NCBI GenBank assembly: GCA_964036045.1
Contig: OZ038379.1
Location: 77,760,216 to 77,824,215 of the forward strand
Length of the DNA stretch: 64,000 nt
Direction of reading: 5' to 3'
From: Eutreptiella sp. 'Long Island Sound 2002'
Lineage: Eukaryota > Euglenozoa > Euglenophyceae > Eutreptiales > Eutreptiaceae
The position numbers and the translations under genes are program-made. Positions 12,315 through 22,480 of this stretch are shown one piece after another. Under the pieces are notes generated by a model. That model did no database searches and was not told the DNA's origin. It saw only the letters and a program-made list of their open reading frames with translations. The number at the start of each line of letters is the position of its first letter. Position 1 is the stretch's first letter.

Positions 12315-12933
12315 CCCCATTCACTAGGCCATTATTGGTGGAAACAGCCATTTCGCGTCTTTGGCAGGGGTTGTGAACGGCAATAAGCAAGGCTAGACAC
12401 CGCAAAAAACTTCCTTTCGTATCCTAGTAGGCATATACTGTCACAACATCCCCACTCGCACCCCTCAGGGTGCGTACCACGGGTTCACCGAGGTGGCCAA
12501 AACCGCCAACATAGCATAACTGGCTGAAAAGTGCATAAACTGCATCAACGCTCGTCCCACTCCGCCCCATACAAACCCTATGGAGTCGGGACCCGGTGAA
12601 AATTTTTCGGCTCAAAATCGAAAAAAACCAAAAGATTCATGATTTTCGACCCAAAAAAAGGGGGCGTCATTTTTTCGACATTTTTGACCCCCCCCCCCCC
12701 ATCCCCCCCCCCAAAAAGTGGGTTTAAAGTGGGGGGGGGTCTGGGGGGGGTCCGGACCAAAAACTCATTCGGGGATGCGTTTATTGGACAAAATAATGAT
12801 TTTACAAGGGGTTAAACTAACAATTCAACCCCTTGGGGTAGGGTACGCGAATAGGCCCAAAATGGGGGGTATGTGGCGTTTTCCCCATATATACGCCTGC
12901 CTGGCTTTGATCTAACAACCCGTGCGAGGTGAT
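12315..12933 (-). repeat. Module M copy 3, diverged
   Basis: Same order of blocks as copy 1, but the minus-strand frame is shortened (12424-12615) by a stop after GDVVTVYA. The hairpin is disrupted by a CGACATTT insertion near 12675. It ends at GCGAGGTGATT followed by satellite sequence, not by the hairpin seen after copies 1 and 2. Confidence 0.65.
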
Positions 12934-13092
12934 TTCCATTTTTGAGCTATTGAGGCGGGAAGACTACATGAAGAGGTTGCGCCCTAGACCCCTTGGGAGC
13001 CCGCCCCCCCCCCCAACACCCAAATAGGGTGAAAAACACATAAAAGGGGGCTAAAACATGCTTTACATAGCATATTTCATCATTGTAAGTGG

Positions 13093-13292
13093 NNNNNNNN
13101 NNNNNNNNNNNNNNNNNNNNNNNNNNNNNNNNNNNNNNNNNNNNNNNNNNNNNNNNNNNNNNNNNNNNNNNNNNNNNNNNNNNNNNNNNNNNNNNNNNNN
13201 NNNNNNNNNNNNNNNNNNNNNNNNNNNNNNNNNNNNNNNNNNNNNNNNNNNNNNNNNNNNNNNNNNNNNNNNNNNNNNNNNNNNNNNNNNNN
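13093..13292. other. Assembly gap of 200 N
   Basis: Exactly 200 undetermined bases lie inside the satellite. The round length suggests a placeholder, so the true distance and unit number here are unknown. Confidence 0.99.
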
Positions 13293-13439
13293 GGTGAAAA
13301 ACACGTAAATACGGCCTAAAACATGCTTTGCATAGTTTCAAATGTCATTTTGGGTGGTCACAATATCAAAAAAACAAGTTTCGAAAACTTCGATTGTTGA
13401 GCTGCCTGGGGTGAAAAACTGCATAAGCAGGTTGTGTAC

Positions 13440-14060
13440 TGGCCCATTCACTCAGCCATTATTGGTGGAAACAGTCATTTCGCGTCTTTGGCAGGGGTTG
13501 TGGACGGCCCCAGGCAAGGCTAGAGACTGCAAAAAACGTCCTTCCGTATCCTAGTAGGCATATACTGTCACAACATCCCCACTTGCACCCCTCAAAGTGG
13601 ATACCACAGGGTCACCGAGGTCGACGAACATAGCAAAGAAGGCTGAAAAGTGCATAAACTGCATAAGCGCTCGTCCCACTCCGCCCCATACAAACCCCAT
13701 AGAGTCAGGAACCGGAAAAACTTTTTCGGCTCAAAATCAAAAATGACCAAAAGATTCATGATTTTCGACCCAAAAAAAGGGGGGGTCATTTTTTGACCCC
13801 CCCCCACCCCCCCCCCTCCCTCAAAACCTGAAAAAAGTGGGTTTCAAGTGGGGGGGGTCTGGGGGGGTCCGGACCAAAAACTCATTGGGGGATGCGTTTA
13901 TTGGACAAAATAATGATTTTACAAGGGGTTAAACTAACAATTCAACCCCTTGGGGTAGGGTACGCGGATAGCCCCAGAATGGCCAAAATGGGGGGGTATG
14001 TGGCGTTTTCCCCTATATACGCCTGCCTGGCTTTGATCTAACAACCTGTGCGAGGTGATT
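13440..14060 (-). repeat. Module M copy 4, diverged
   Basis: Blocks match copies 1-3. The coding-like frame is broken, with a deletion around GGTCGACGAACATAG (about 13620). The hairpin is retained near 13779-13805. It ends at GCGAGGTGATT (14060), after which unrelated sequence begins. Confidence 0.65.
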
Positions 14061-14099
14061 TTTGGAAATCTTGCAGGTGTCACTAAACAGCCTTATGCA

Positions 14100-14345
14100 G
14101 TGTGAAAACGGCTAAGTCCTCACTAGCAAGGGCCCATAGGGGGGGGCGACCGGGGGTACCTGGAGTTCGGACCCGGGACCCCCGCCATGGGTTAGGGGGT
14201 CCATGTACAAGAAAAAAGTTGCCCGGGACTTGGGCCCAAATCTACACACAGCACCCAGAATACGCAAAGAAGTTTTGACCCCCCCCCCCCCCCCCCGACA
14301 CCCCCCCACCCCCCCCCAGCCCCCCAAAAAGGGGTACCCAGGTAC
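14100..14345. other. C-rich spacer without gene
   Basis: Low-complexity sequence with a long poly-C block at about 14277-14325. No frame has recognisable content. Confidence 0.6.
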
Positions 14346-14359
14346 GGGGGGCTAAAGGG

Positions 14360-14533
14360 GTCAAAAACGAAAAATTCATTGGGGGATCATTTTCTCTCCT
14401 AAAATGATGATTTTACAAGGGGTTGGACATCCGGTACCATACCTTGGGGTATTGTACGCGAATGACCCCAAAAAAGGGGGGTATATGGCGTACACACCTG
14501 CGCTTGATCTAACAACCCTCTTCGAGGTGATTT
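14360..14533 (-). repeat. Module M terminal fragment, strongly diverged
   Basis: Only the last part of module M is recognisable: AACTCATT-like start, TTTTACAAGGGGTT, CTTGGGGTA, GGTATATGGCGT, GATCTAACAACC and CGAGGTGATT. The order matches the intact copies. It directly abuts the orphan minus-strand frame at 14540-15241. Confidence 0.5.
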
Positions 14534-14631
14534 GAATTGGAGGTAAGCATTCCAAACAACATACGTTGCCCTTGGGTTGCTGGCGGTGGTGCCAATGAAC
14601 TCCGCTTCCAAGCTTGCCTGCCAACCTCCTC

Positions 14632-15241
14632 CTATCTGCCAGCCCATAGCCATGAAACCTTTGCATAAAAAGCAGCAAGGGCCACGGGTCCCCCCTGCGG
14701 ATGCTCTGTGTCCTTTGGTAGGTGGTGGCCTTTGCTGAAGGTGAGGATTTGTTGGACTATCTTAGGCACAGCAATGTCGTGTTGTGTATAACGGGGATGT
14801 TCCTCTGCCCAAAAATCAATGTGTGTTGTTCCAAACCGGCGCATGAAAACAGTGCGTTCAAGGGGCCCACATTTTTCTAGGGTCAACAGGTTAGGTGTTG
14901 CAAATTTGGGGAACCTTTCCTTCTGTTGATTCAAAAAAAAAAATGGTTTCCCGGCGATGCAATTCACCAATCTTCTTCTGGATGTGGTCCATGTACTGCA
15001 AAACCAGTGTGGCATGTTGGGTACCATTGCCGGGGGGGGGGGGGGGATCTTCGACCTCTGCAAGCAATGAGAAGCGCCAGCCTTGAACGCCCCCTTGGCC
15101 TGCTTTACCTTTGTGTCCCGGTTTCCTCAATAGCACCACAAGGTTGGGGCCCAAAAGAGGGCGGCAATGCCATGTCACCCCTGCAATCTTGTGGATCCCC
15201 AAATAAAGGGGGACAAAATTAGAGCTGCCTACCAAAAGCAT
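14632..15241 (-). pseudogene. Orphan coding remnant, about 200 residues
   Basis: The minus strand reads GIHKIAGVTWHCRPLLGPN, then a Lys/Gly stretch, LQYMDHIQKKIGELHRRE, and after a frame change at an A-run (about 14932-14945) KERFPKFATPNLLTLEKC and FGTTHIDFWAEEHPRYTQHD, ending WLWAGR at a UAG (14632). If UAG is sense, the frame continues toward 14540. A neighbouring frame (IGGGWQASLEAEFIGTTASN) also looks protein-like, so another frameshift or an intron may exist. No family recognised. It ends at the module M fragment, whose insertion may have truncated it. Confidence 0.35.
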
Positions 15242-15590
15242 AACGAAGATTGTCCCGGTTACCTCAATAGCACCGGAAGGTTGGGGCCCAAAAGAGGGCA
15301 GAAATGCTATGTCACCCCTGCATTCTCAAGGGTCCCCAAACAAAGGGGGACAAAATCACAATTGGCTGCCTCACCCCTGCCTTCTCGGGGGCCCAAAAGA
15401 GGGCGAAAATGCTATGTCACCCCTGCATTCTCGGGATTCCCCAAACAAAGGGGGACAAAACCAGAATTGGCTGTCTCACCCCTGCCTTCTCGGGGGCCCA
15501 AAAGAGGACGGAAATGCTATGTCACCCCTACATTCTCGGGGGTCCCCAACAAAGGGGACAAAATCAGATCTCAAAACCTACGCTAGGGGT
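15130..15590. repeat. Minisatellite, ~107 bp unit
   Basis: Blocks GCCCAAAAGAGG, ATGCTATGTCACCCCTGCAT and CCCCAAACAAAGGGGGACAAAA recur at about 15149, 15287, 15391 and 15498. The last interval is 107 bp. The plus strand is open through several units, but the repeated peptide is simply the translated repeat, so I do not call a gene. Confidence 0.8.
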
Positions 15591-16040
15591 AACAATGATG
15601 CCCCTAGTATCTCAAAGTAGGGGTCTATAGTACGGGCGGATGCCCAAATAGTTGCACTGCGCCAAGGGCGCCCCCTTAGGGCACCCCCTAAAAGGTCACC
15701 AGTGGGACACGGGTCAAAAAGGATGCCCGGTGCGCGCCTAGAGCGCCAATGCTCCCCCCTAACTTCACATTGAAAAGGACCCACCATGAAGATTTTGGCA
15801 AACTACTTGGCAATCTAAGGATGCTTGTGGGGCCACTAAAAGGGGTGCCTTCACCCTTTACCTTCACCCTTTACCTTACAAAGGGTTACAAAATCTTACT
15901 TGTTCCACTGCCTCAATGAGAACCCTAAAAAAAAAACACTATGCCTCCTTGTCTCCTTACACGAAGCTTGGCGAAATTGTTGTGCCTCTCAATGCATTTG
16001 CAAAGAAAATTAATTTGGGGGCATGCACCTTGTGATGTTG
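15591..16040. other. No gene seen
   Basis: Contains a short direct duplication of CTTCACCCTTTAC near 15850-15880 and an A-run near 15927. Nothing else could be supported. Confidence 0.5.
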
Positions 16041-16047
16041 CATGTAG

Positions 16048-16389
16048 TTAGCTTGTCCTGCCCTGATTGAGGTGCGGACAAAGTGTGTGTCCAGAGCTCC
16101 ATGGGAGCTTACATCGGGAACACGCCCCTATATTGTGTGTTGTGTCGTGCAGCTCTTGCATTTGTGAGGGTGCAGGGGAAGAGGCCTTGGTATACCTCTT
16201 GCACACCACCGTATATCGGGCCCGTAGGACACTACCGTCCTGCATTGAACAAAAATCACTTTCGATGGTTCTCGCGATGTTGGTTGTGTACCTTGAAGAG
16301 GGCATCAACCCACACGTGAGTGCCCTGAGCAATGCCCAATGGACGTGGTGCTCTTCTATCTCATTGGTTGTTGAACAAAGGATTTGCAC
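16048..16389 (-). pseudogene. Orphan coding fragment with Cys/His
   Basis: A minus-strand frame with protein-like sequence including EEHHVHWALLRALTCG, SSRYTTNIARTIESDFCS and CSRCKLPWSSGHTLCPH. The C-x2-C ... H-x3-C-x-H arrangement may bind zinc. It lies just downstream of the 16451-17279 frame in a different phase, so it may be a later exon of the same gene. No family recognised. Confidence 0.3.
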
Positions 16390-16450
16390 ACAAACATTTC
16401 ACATCTAACTTTTGTGCATGCGGTGGTGTGACCCAATGGGATTCATGGAT

Positions 16451-17279
16451 TCAAACTATGTAGCTAGCTTCGTGACGTGCTTCAATTTGCACGAGGTTCT
16501 ACAGCACAACACAGTGCACAATAAGGGACGATGTTGCATCAACACTGCAAACTGCTTGCGGCACACGGCCTGTGGACTCTTAGGCTTTGCCTCTTGTTTG
16601 GAGAGCTAACTGGTGGTTTGCAAAGGGGTATCTTTGCCCAGGTCTTCCCATTAGCATCAACCCGTGATTAGCATCAAAGCGCATTTTTGCGCTATTTGCA
16701 AGGGATGTCCAAAAGGGGCGTGATGTCTCAAGCAAACCTCCCATATGGCTTGTGGTGTGATCACCGATGGTTCCGGGAGCCAGCAAACAGGACTGCACCG
16801 AGGCATGCACAAGGGCACACTTGGAGCTCTGCCATCGATATATAAACAAATTGTCTGCTACTTCAAAATGCTGGAATAGCAAAGGCAACATAACAGCTGC
16901 AGCCTCCGTTGTGCCCCTTTTCTTTCCAGAACCAAAAGCATTAGGAGGCACCCATTGCAACGTAATGTATTCTACCAACTGTACCCCCGTCCAGACTCTG
17001 TAAAGCTGCCACAGAACTGAAAGGGCCGCTGCTGCACTGGCATGCATAGGGTACAGCGCAGAGTGCACGGTTTGCAGATCCTAGCTTGTTACCAATACTC
17101 GGTCCTGGTCAGGGGTCGGTGGCAGGCTTGTATGCACATTCCCTGGCTGCAGACAAATGGCTGCATACCCTTGCAATATCTGGGTACTTGAAGTGGCAAG
17201 GAAACAACTGGCTATATGATCCAGTCCCCAAGGTGGGGAAGAGACAAATGGCCACCTTTTTCGCAATACAGGTCCCTGT
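16451..17279 (-). CDS. Orphan frame, ~275 codons if UAR is sense
   Basis: The minus strand is open from 17279 to a UGA at 16451, crossed by UAG (17081), UAA (16580) and UAG (16499) and by no UGA. Protein-like stretches include YRVWTGVQLVEYITLQWVPP, AAAVMLPLLFQHFEVADNLF and SLANSAKMRFDANHGLMLMG. Under the standard code only 16580-17068 would count. A competing frame at 17109-17345 (VAICLFPTLGTGSYSQLFPC) also looks coding, so a frameshift may lie near 17110. No domain recognised and no homologue in the window. Could be a host gene exon or a transposon protein. Confidence 0.35.
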
Positions 17280-17633
17280 CATTTTCTCAACATCCCCCCC
17301 CCTTTTTTTTGGGGGGGGGGGGGCTCTAACTGATCGATCCTTCACCCGGTTGCAAAACTGCAGCGGTGCTGCTGCTGTAGCACTCTGGCTCTTGTCACCA
17401 GAACCACTTCCCAGGGTGTGCCCTCAGTGCTGCACAACCCCCCTGCCCCTCAGTTTCAGAGATTGACTTTGCAATTGCAGAAACAGCTCAGAGGGGCAGA
17501 AGGCGGAAATTTACTTTGCATGGCAATTAACTTACTTTTCACCACTGCTGCTGAACAATAAACTGCCAACTGCGGCCCCACAAGCATTTGAACTGTGGCC
17601 TGACTCCAAACGCTGCCCTGCTGACGTCAGGTA

Positions 17634-18015
17634 TCACAGCATATCACAGGGTTCTGAGGTGTTGCTGGGCAGGCCAAAACTTGTGTGCCATACCTCCTCC
17701 GGTGTGGGATTGAGATTGCCAAAAATGGGAACAGGTCCTCCCAAGTTTATCTCCAGGCTCCGCAGATCTGTCTTGTTGGCCCCCTGATTTTTGTGCTGCT
17801 TGGATTTGCCCTTCCCGGACTCAGGCTGCTGCATAGACTTGGGGAAGTTCTGGGACTTGCCACCTCCACCAGAGGGTTGTGGAGTGTGTTGGTGCTCCTT
17901 CCCAGGGGCTTGATAAAGGCCACCAGCGCCTTGGGGCTTGCCAAGATTGCCAGGATCTGGGAACGGCTTCGTGGGATGAGGAATCCCTGCACCACGCCCA
18001 ATGGCTTGGAAGAAA
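17634..18015 (-). CDS. Gly/Gln/Lys/Pro-rich coding fragment
   Basis: The minus strand is continuous from SKDANFFQAIGRGAG through HPTKPFPDPGNLGKPQGAGG and QPSGGGGKSQNFPKSMQQPE to TDLRSLEINLGGPVP and PTPEEVWHTSF. The composition is that of a disordered protein or linker. A GTAAGG next to its upper edge (about 18032) could be a splice donor or a coincidence. No domain and no start codon could be fixed. Confidence 0.3.
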
Positions 18016-18129
18016 TTGGCATCCTTACTTGAGACACCTGCATTGAAGAAGGGGAAACGGCAACGGAAACAGCAGAGACTGCACTGGCAAAGGGTGGCAC
18101 ACGAGCCTCCTTCTGGCTCTCTACTAGGC

Positions 18130-18210
18130 TGTGGCTGTGTGTGTCTGTGTGTGTGTGTGGCTGTGAGGGGCGATTTGTGGCTCTGTGTGTGGCCATGTGT
18201 GCTTCTGGAT
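18130..18210. repeat. TG-rich microsatellite
   Basis: Imperfect (TG)n tracts interrupted by GGC and CTG, at about 18134-18164 and 18182-18200. Simple sequence without a visible role. Confidence 0.6.
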
Positions 18211-18624
18211 GGCTATATATGTGTTCTGGTCTACTGATGAGGGTGGGCATCCTGGACGCTCTTGCGAAAGGATGGTCAGGGGGGACAGTGTGTTAGGGCT
18301 GGCTGGCACCGGCTCCAACCCTCCCCTGCCCACCCTGTGCATTGCAGCACAACAGAAGGATTGGGGCACACTGCTCTTCGGCGTAGGGGTGGTTGTGGCT
18401 CGTCTCCGGGGATGGAAGTTGACTTGCAGCACCACGGGGCAGCTCTAGCTGCCAGCACAGGGCAGAGTCTATGACTGGGATTGCCCTTGCTAGCTAGTTG
18501 CTTGGTGAAATTGGCGTCAGCCCATGTCATGACTGTAATCCAGATCAAGACGCCTGGGTACTAATTTTATCAAAGACTCCCCACTTGGTGGCACAAATGA
18601 CAGCCCTTTGTTAGTTGGTCAGCA

Positions 18625-19026
18625 TTGGTCTTGGTTTTCTGGGCCCTCAATCTTGCCAGTTTCACACTGGACTTGAGCAGCCTTGTCGCACAGCCTGATT
18701 GCCTTTATATCTGTCCTTGGGACAAATGGTTACCAGCTATGCAGCGCGGTGAACCAGTTTCTGTTGGTAAAGGAGAGGATTCTGATCCAGATGAGGACAC
18801 CGAAAATGGTGACGAGAAGGAACCTGCTCCTGCCCGCAAGGCTAAGTATGCGGAAAATCCAAAGGGAGGTAAACATACAAAGAAAACACCACAGAAGCTG
18901 AAGGCAAAGCGTGGTTGTGAGTCACATGAAGGCAGTAGTGATGATGATATTCCGGGGAAGCCTTTAGAGTCACCAAAGAACATTAAAGCTGCCAACCCCA
19001 ACCCACTTGCTATGTTCATGGGATGA
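18625..19026 (+). CDS. Charged, disordered C-terminal fragment
   Basis: A plus-strand frame ends at UGA 19024. Its reliable part is WDKWLPAMQRGEPVSVGKG followed by acidic (EDSDPDEDTENGDEKE) and Lys-rich sequence, ending NPLAMFMG. The first 30 residues may be intronic. It lies upstream, same strand, of the Cys-rich exons at 19606-20008 and may belong with them. No family recognised. Confidence 0.35.
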   Translation: MVLVFWALNLASFTLDLSSLVAQPDCLYICPWDKWLPAMQRGEPVSVGKGEDSDPDEDTENGDEKEPAPARKAKYAENPKGGKHTKKTPQKLKAKRGCESHEGSSDDDIPGKPLESPKNIKAANPNPLAMFMG

Positions 19027-19605
19027 GTGAAGAACGCAACTGGTGCCCTTCCCCCAAAAGGAAAGAAGTGATTTGTGTTCTTTCCCCTGCTTCGTACGCT
19101 TTGCCTACTGTTTTGCACATTTCAAACGACTAGTGCTGCCATGTTGTGCTCTGCATGATCTTCTGCTGCCCATTTGTGCTACACTTTCCCATTTCGTTAC
19201 ATGTAATTTTACCTGTATCCATGGTCGGTTTTCTTATCAAAAGCGTGCCAAAGATCGCTCGAAAACCCCACTTTACAGTACCTGTACACTGGTACCTGTA
19301 CCACCTAAATACCACCTACCGTTGAAAACCCCCCCCCCATTAACTTTGTGTGTTTTGTTGAAAATCAAGTCCAAATTTGTGTCTACCTAGTAGCCTAGTC
19401 AATTTTTTTTCAAAATTCTTGTTTTTTTACCTAGTAAAAAATTGTTTTAACAAATTTTGTTAAAAATTTTTTTTTCTAGGTTTTACTACATTTTACTAGG
19501 TTTTACTGCAACGCGCACTAGGTTTTACCAAATGCCCTTGTTCTACACTCACTATCCCTTCGCCATTCACCGCCCAGCCGGTGTACCGTCCTGCCCTCAC
19601 ATCTC

Positions 19606-19842
19606 ATGGCAGCACAACGCAAAGCACAATGGGCAGCATGGACCAATTGTGTGCATTGCAAGCATGCCAAGAAGGAATGTGTGTGCCGATTTGGCGACAT
19701 CCTTTCTTAGCCTTCACCCTTGGCTGCCTGTTATAGCATGCACTGTATGTGTTGCAATGGTTGTACCTTCCATGCTTGCTTCACTGACAGGTTTTAGAAT
19801 AACGTTCTTCATTGCCTGATGTATGTGAATGTAAATTTATGA
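19606..19842 (+). pseudogene. Cys-rich exon resembling a transposase C-terminal zinc domain
   Basis: The plus strand reads CVHCKHAKKECVC, then after an in-frame UAG (19708) CMCCNGCTFHACFTDRF, then a second UAG (19795) and a UGA at 19840. The C-x2-C ... C-x2-C-x3-FH-x2-CF layout is like the C-terminal zinc domain of piggyBac-family transposases and is comparable to the one at 57060-56985. The other frame of this region (19457-19819) is longer but has no such pattern. No catalytic domain was found upstream, so this is at best a relic. Confidence 0.35.
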
Positions 19843-19871
19843 TGCAACGGGGTATTTCTTTCTCCCTCTAG

Positions 19872-20008
19872 GAACCTGTGACGCAGGATGTGGATACATG
19901 GGGGTCAAGCAGCAGTGCAAGATGTGTGAAAAGAGTGGGGCCCGTATGTGTTACACCGATAACTGGTTTTGCGTAACAAAAGGAAACAATTGGCTACACT
20001 AGAAATGA
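19872..20008 (+). pseudogene. Cys-rich exon after a good 3' splice site
   Basis: TTTCTTTCTCCCTCTAG ends at 19871 and is a strong acceptor. The following frame reads TCDAGCGYMGVKQQCKMCEK, then CYTDNWFCVTKGNNWLH, a UAG (20000) and, two codons later, a UGA (20006). Six Cys in C-x3-C-x8-C-x2-C-x6-C-x6-C suggest zinc binding. GTATGTG at about 19822 is a candidate donor for the preceding exon. No family assigned. Confidence 0.4.
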
Positions 20009-20012
20009 TTGT

Positions 20013-20387
20013 TCAACTTTCCCAATGATGTGTTCTCGTTGTTTCCCCCGGCTTTTCTATATGTGTGCATCCATTAAACAATTCTGAAATTTGCAAATAA
20101 GGTGTTGCAGAAGGGGAGGGGTTCATGGAGACTTTTTTGCCATGCGTTTGTAGCACGCTTTTCCGGTGGGGGCACTTTGCGAAAGAAGCCGTCGAAGACA
20201 ACTTTGGTTTGGGTCTCCAATCAGTGTATCTGCCGAACAAGGCCATTACTAGGCGTGTCGCATCCTCTCTTGCCTCTCTAGTCCATCCAATATATAGGTA
20301 GTGTGTGGTCGGCCGATGTGGGTGCGCCATGGTTACACTCCAAATACTTGTCCAATCATGGCATGGTACTATGTTCCGAGGCAACAC
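20013..20387 (-). CDS. Uncertain minus-strand frame
   Basis: 124 codons ending GETTRTHHWES. The middle (YIGWTREAREDATRLVMALF) looks protein-like. No domain, splice site or homologue is visible. May be chance. Confidence 0.2.
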   Translation of the reverse strand: MLPRNIVPCHDWTSIWSVTMAHPHRPTTHYLYIGWTREAREDATRLVMALFGRYTDWRPKPKLSSTASFAKCPHRKSVLQTHGKKVSMNPSPSATPYLQISELFNGCTHIEKPGETTRTHHWES

Positions 20388-20623
20388 TATCTACCGTATT
20401 TTTGTCACGGGTTGGAAACGTACCATGATTCTATACCAATCCATGGGCCTTCATCCCTCAAAGAACGTCACTATATCCTCCCCGGAGGAAATTTCACTGC
20501 TCTAAACAAGTTTTGCTTGCGGCTCCGCAAAAAAGGGATCGAACGATATGGTGGATGAACGAATCGAACACACAATCCTTGTAATCCTCAAACAACAATA
20601 TCAGCAAGAAAAGGGAGACGTAA

Positions 20624-20881
20624 TTGAAGGAGTGCACGAGATCATTATTGACATTCACAGAGCAGCAGATGGAGTTAGGTAGACTATCAGCTACCACGCT
20701 GGGTTATCTATCATGCCCTCCGAGGTCCCCGACACCCCATTTCCATGTGAAAAAGATGGTGCAGGGGAAGCAGTGCCCTAGAGAGGTTGGTATATCTCAC
20801 CTGCCCCACACCCGCTGCCTAGTGCAAGTTTGTGGCGCAACGCAAGAGGTACACCATAAACGATACCTCCCACGGCCATGA
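20624..20881 (+). CDS. Uncertain plus-strand frame
   Basis: 85 codons with LPHTRCLVQVCGATQEVHHK near the end. A C-x3-C and HH pair are present, but this is too little to name a domain. Listed because it lies on the same strand as the Cys-rich exons before it. Confidence 0.2.
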   Translation: MKECTRSLLTFTEQQMELGRLSATTLGYLSCPPRSPTPHFHVKKMVQGKQCPREVGISHLPHTRCLVQVCGATQEVHHKRYLPRP

Positions 20882-20899
20882 CATGACAATGGCTGCCCC

Positions 20900-22480
20900 A
20901 TGAGTGGGACTAGCGGCGGCCGCTAGCACCCTTTGGCCGTGTGCACCATTTGAAACCGAAATCTAGACACCTAGGGGCGACCCCGGACAAATATCGTGGC
21001 CAAAACTTAGGCAATCTGCCCTAGGGCGGTCTTGGATGGCGGTCCTTCAAAAAAAAATTGGTTCCTTAAGGACTGCCCTGGGCATAGCTCATTATGTCCC
21101 AAACCTGCAGACAGGCTGACCAGGAGGGTAGTTATGGAGGAGTACATGGCGGCCTCTCCCCCACCATCCTCGGCCAGACCAAGGCCTGCCCATGCATGAG
21201 GAGAAGGGGCATCGTAGAGGGGCGGCGTCCGGGGACGATATTGCATGCACGGAGGTCATGTACAGGCGGCACTAGTAGCATGGGGGGTATGGGGATGGGA
21301 TGGGGCTCCCCACGCTCTTGCGACCCCCATTTGGGGGGCACATGGTGGACCAAGGGAAAGGGGGCAGCCAATTGGCGCCCCATACCGCACTTGTGCAAGG
21401 AGCACAGGGCGCCCGCATGCAAGTCATGCGCCAAGCTTAAGGGGGGTTAGGGGCTAAAGCAGTGTTGCTCTTAACACCATTAGGTGCACCCAGCCAAGGC
21501 TATGCCATGGCCGGGAGGGGGATTAGGCGCAGGCCTAGCAGCCTGCGGCAGTGCACACTACTTGGAGCGGGATAGGTGAGACTCAAAGGAAGGGGGAGGG
21601 GAGAGGAGCCATTGGGATTCATCAGGGCTAGGGGCAGCGCTGGCAGCCAAGGGTGAGGGAAGGGGTCCTTGACAAGAACACGGCTGAGCCTCCACAAATG
21701 AGACAGGAGGAAGGCGGCCAATTCCCTCTTACTCACTGCGCTTCAAGGGGGCGGGGCTGGGGGCATGGGTACTGAGGGGGCAGGGTAACCCTCTCCCGTA
21801 ACTCTTCTAACTCCATCTCGCGCAATAGCGTCATGGACCATAAAAGTCGTCTACCCTCATCAATACACCACGTCCACGATTGTCATAGACGCCTACCCTT
21901 GTCAATACACCTGGTCCCTTCCTCTAAGGACCGCCCACGCGCATGATGTGACATAGTTCGGAATCTTCTGACCCAAGGCTTCAGGGATACCCATGGTAGC
22001 TTGATTGAGCCTAAATGTACAATTTAGAAGTAGAGGCGACATCATATAAATCCTTCAATGTCCACTGCCATCCATCACAAGCATCATTGTTCCGACATTC
22101 CGAAACCAAATTGTTCACCACTTAGGGACTCCAAAGATACAAATAGCAGCATTTTGTTTCAACCGGCGAACTATCAAAGGATGCAGGGCCACGCCCTCCT
22201 CTTCCAACTAAATGAACATTTGTAGCATGTCACAAAGAGGACTAGAAATTTTCTTTTGATGAATTCAGTGTCAATACTTGTCAATACTATCACATGGAGT
22301 TTTACGATGCCCAGCGATCTTTGGCACGCTTTATTTATAAATCTCAATATTTGAATAGCTAATGAACAATTTCGGAATGGTGGGACATAGGCTGCATACC
22401 ACAACATAGGGTTGCTGGGCAAGTTCCTTGGGAACAAACTTCACAGAGAATGAGGCTATCATGTACTTTGGTCCGAGACA
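20900..22480. other. No gene supported
   Basis: GC-rich, with overlapping open frames on both strands at 21094-21450 and 21500-21736 that look like chance. A related TAGACGCCTACCCT / AAGTCGTCTACCCT pair with CATCAATACACC / GTCAATACACC lies at about 21845-21910 as a short direct repeat of about 50 bp spacing. Confidence 0.45.

Larger units (their letters stand above)
8040..13440. repeat. Satellite of ~190 bp units with poly-C tracts
   Basis: Units recur with a spacing of about 180-200 bp (for example 8691 and 8888 for the CCAATCCCTT block). Each unit holds AAACATGCTTTACATA, AAGTTTCGAAAACTTCGA, TTTTTGAGCTG, GTGAAAAACTGCATAAGCAGG, CCAATCCCTTGGGAG and a poly-C run of variable length (about 9 to 20). 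AAGTTTCGAAAACTT is nearly palindromic. Unit size is close to a nucleosome repeat. Some units are interrupted by the ~620 bp module described separately. No coding role is evident. Confidence 0.85.

Noticed and set aside
13058-13341. Frames spanning the N block
   Set aside because: Undetermined bases; not real frames.
15167-15630. Plus-strand frames through the minisatellite
   Set aside because: All three plus frames are open because the unit lacks stops; repeated peptide equals repeated DNA.
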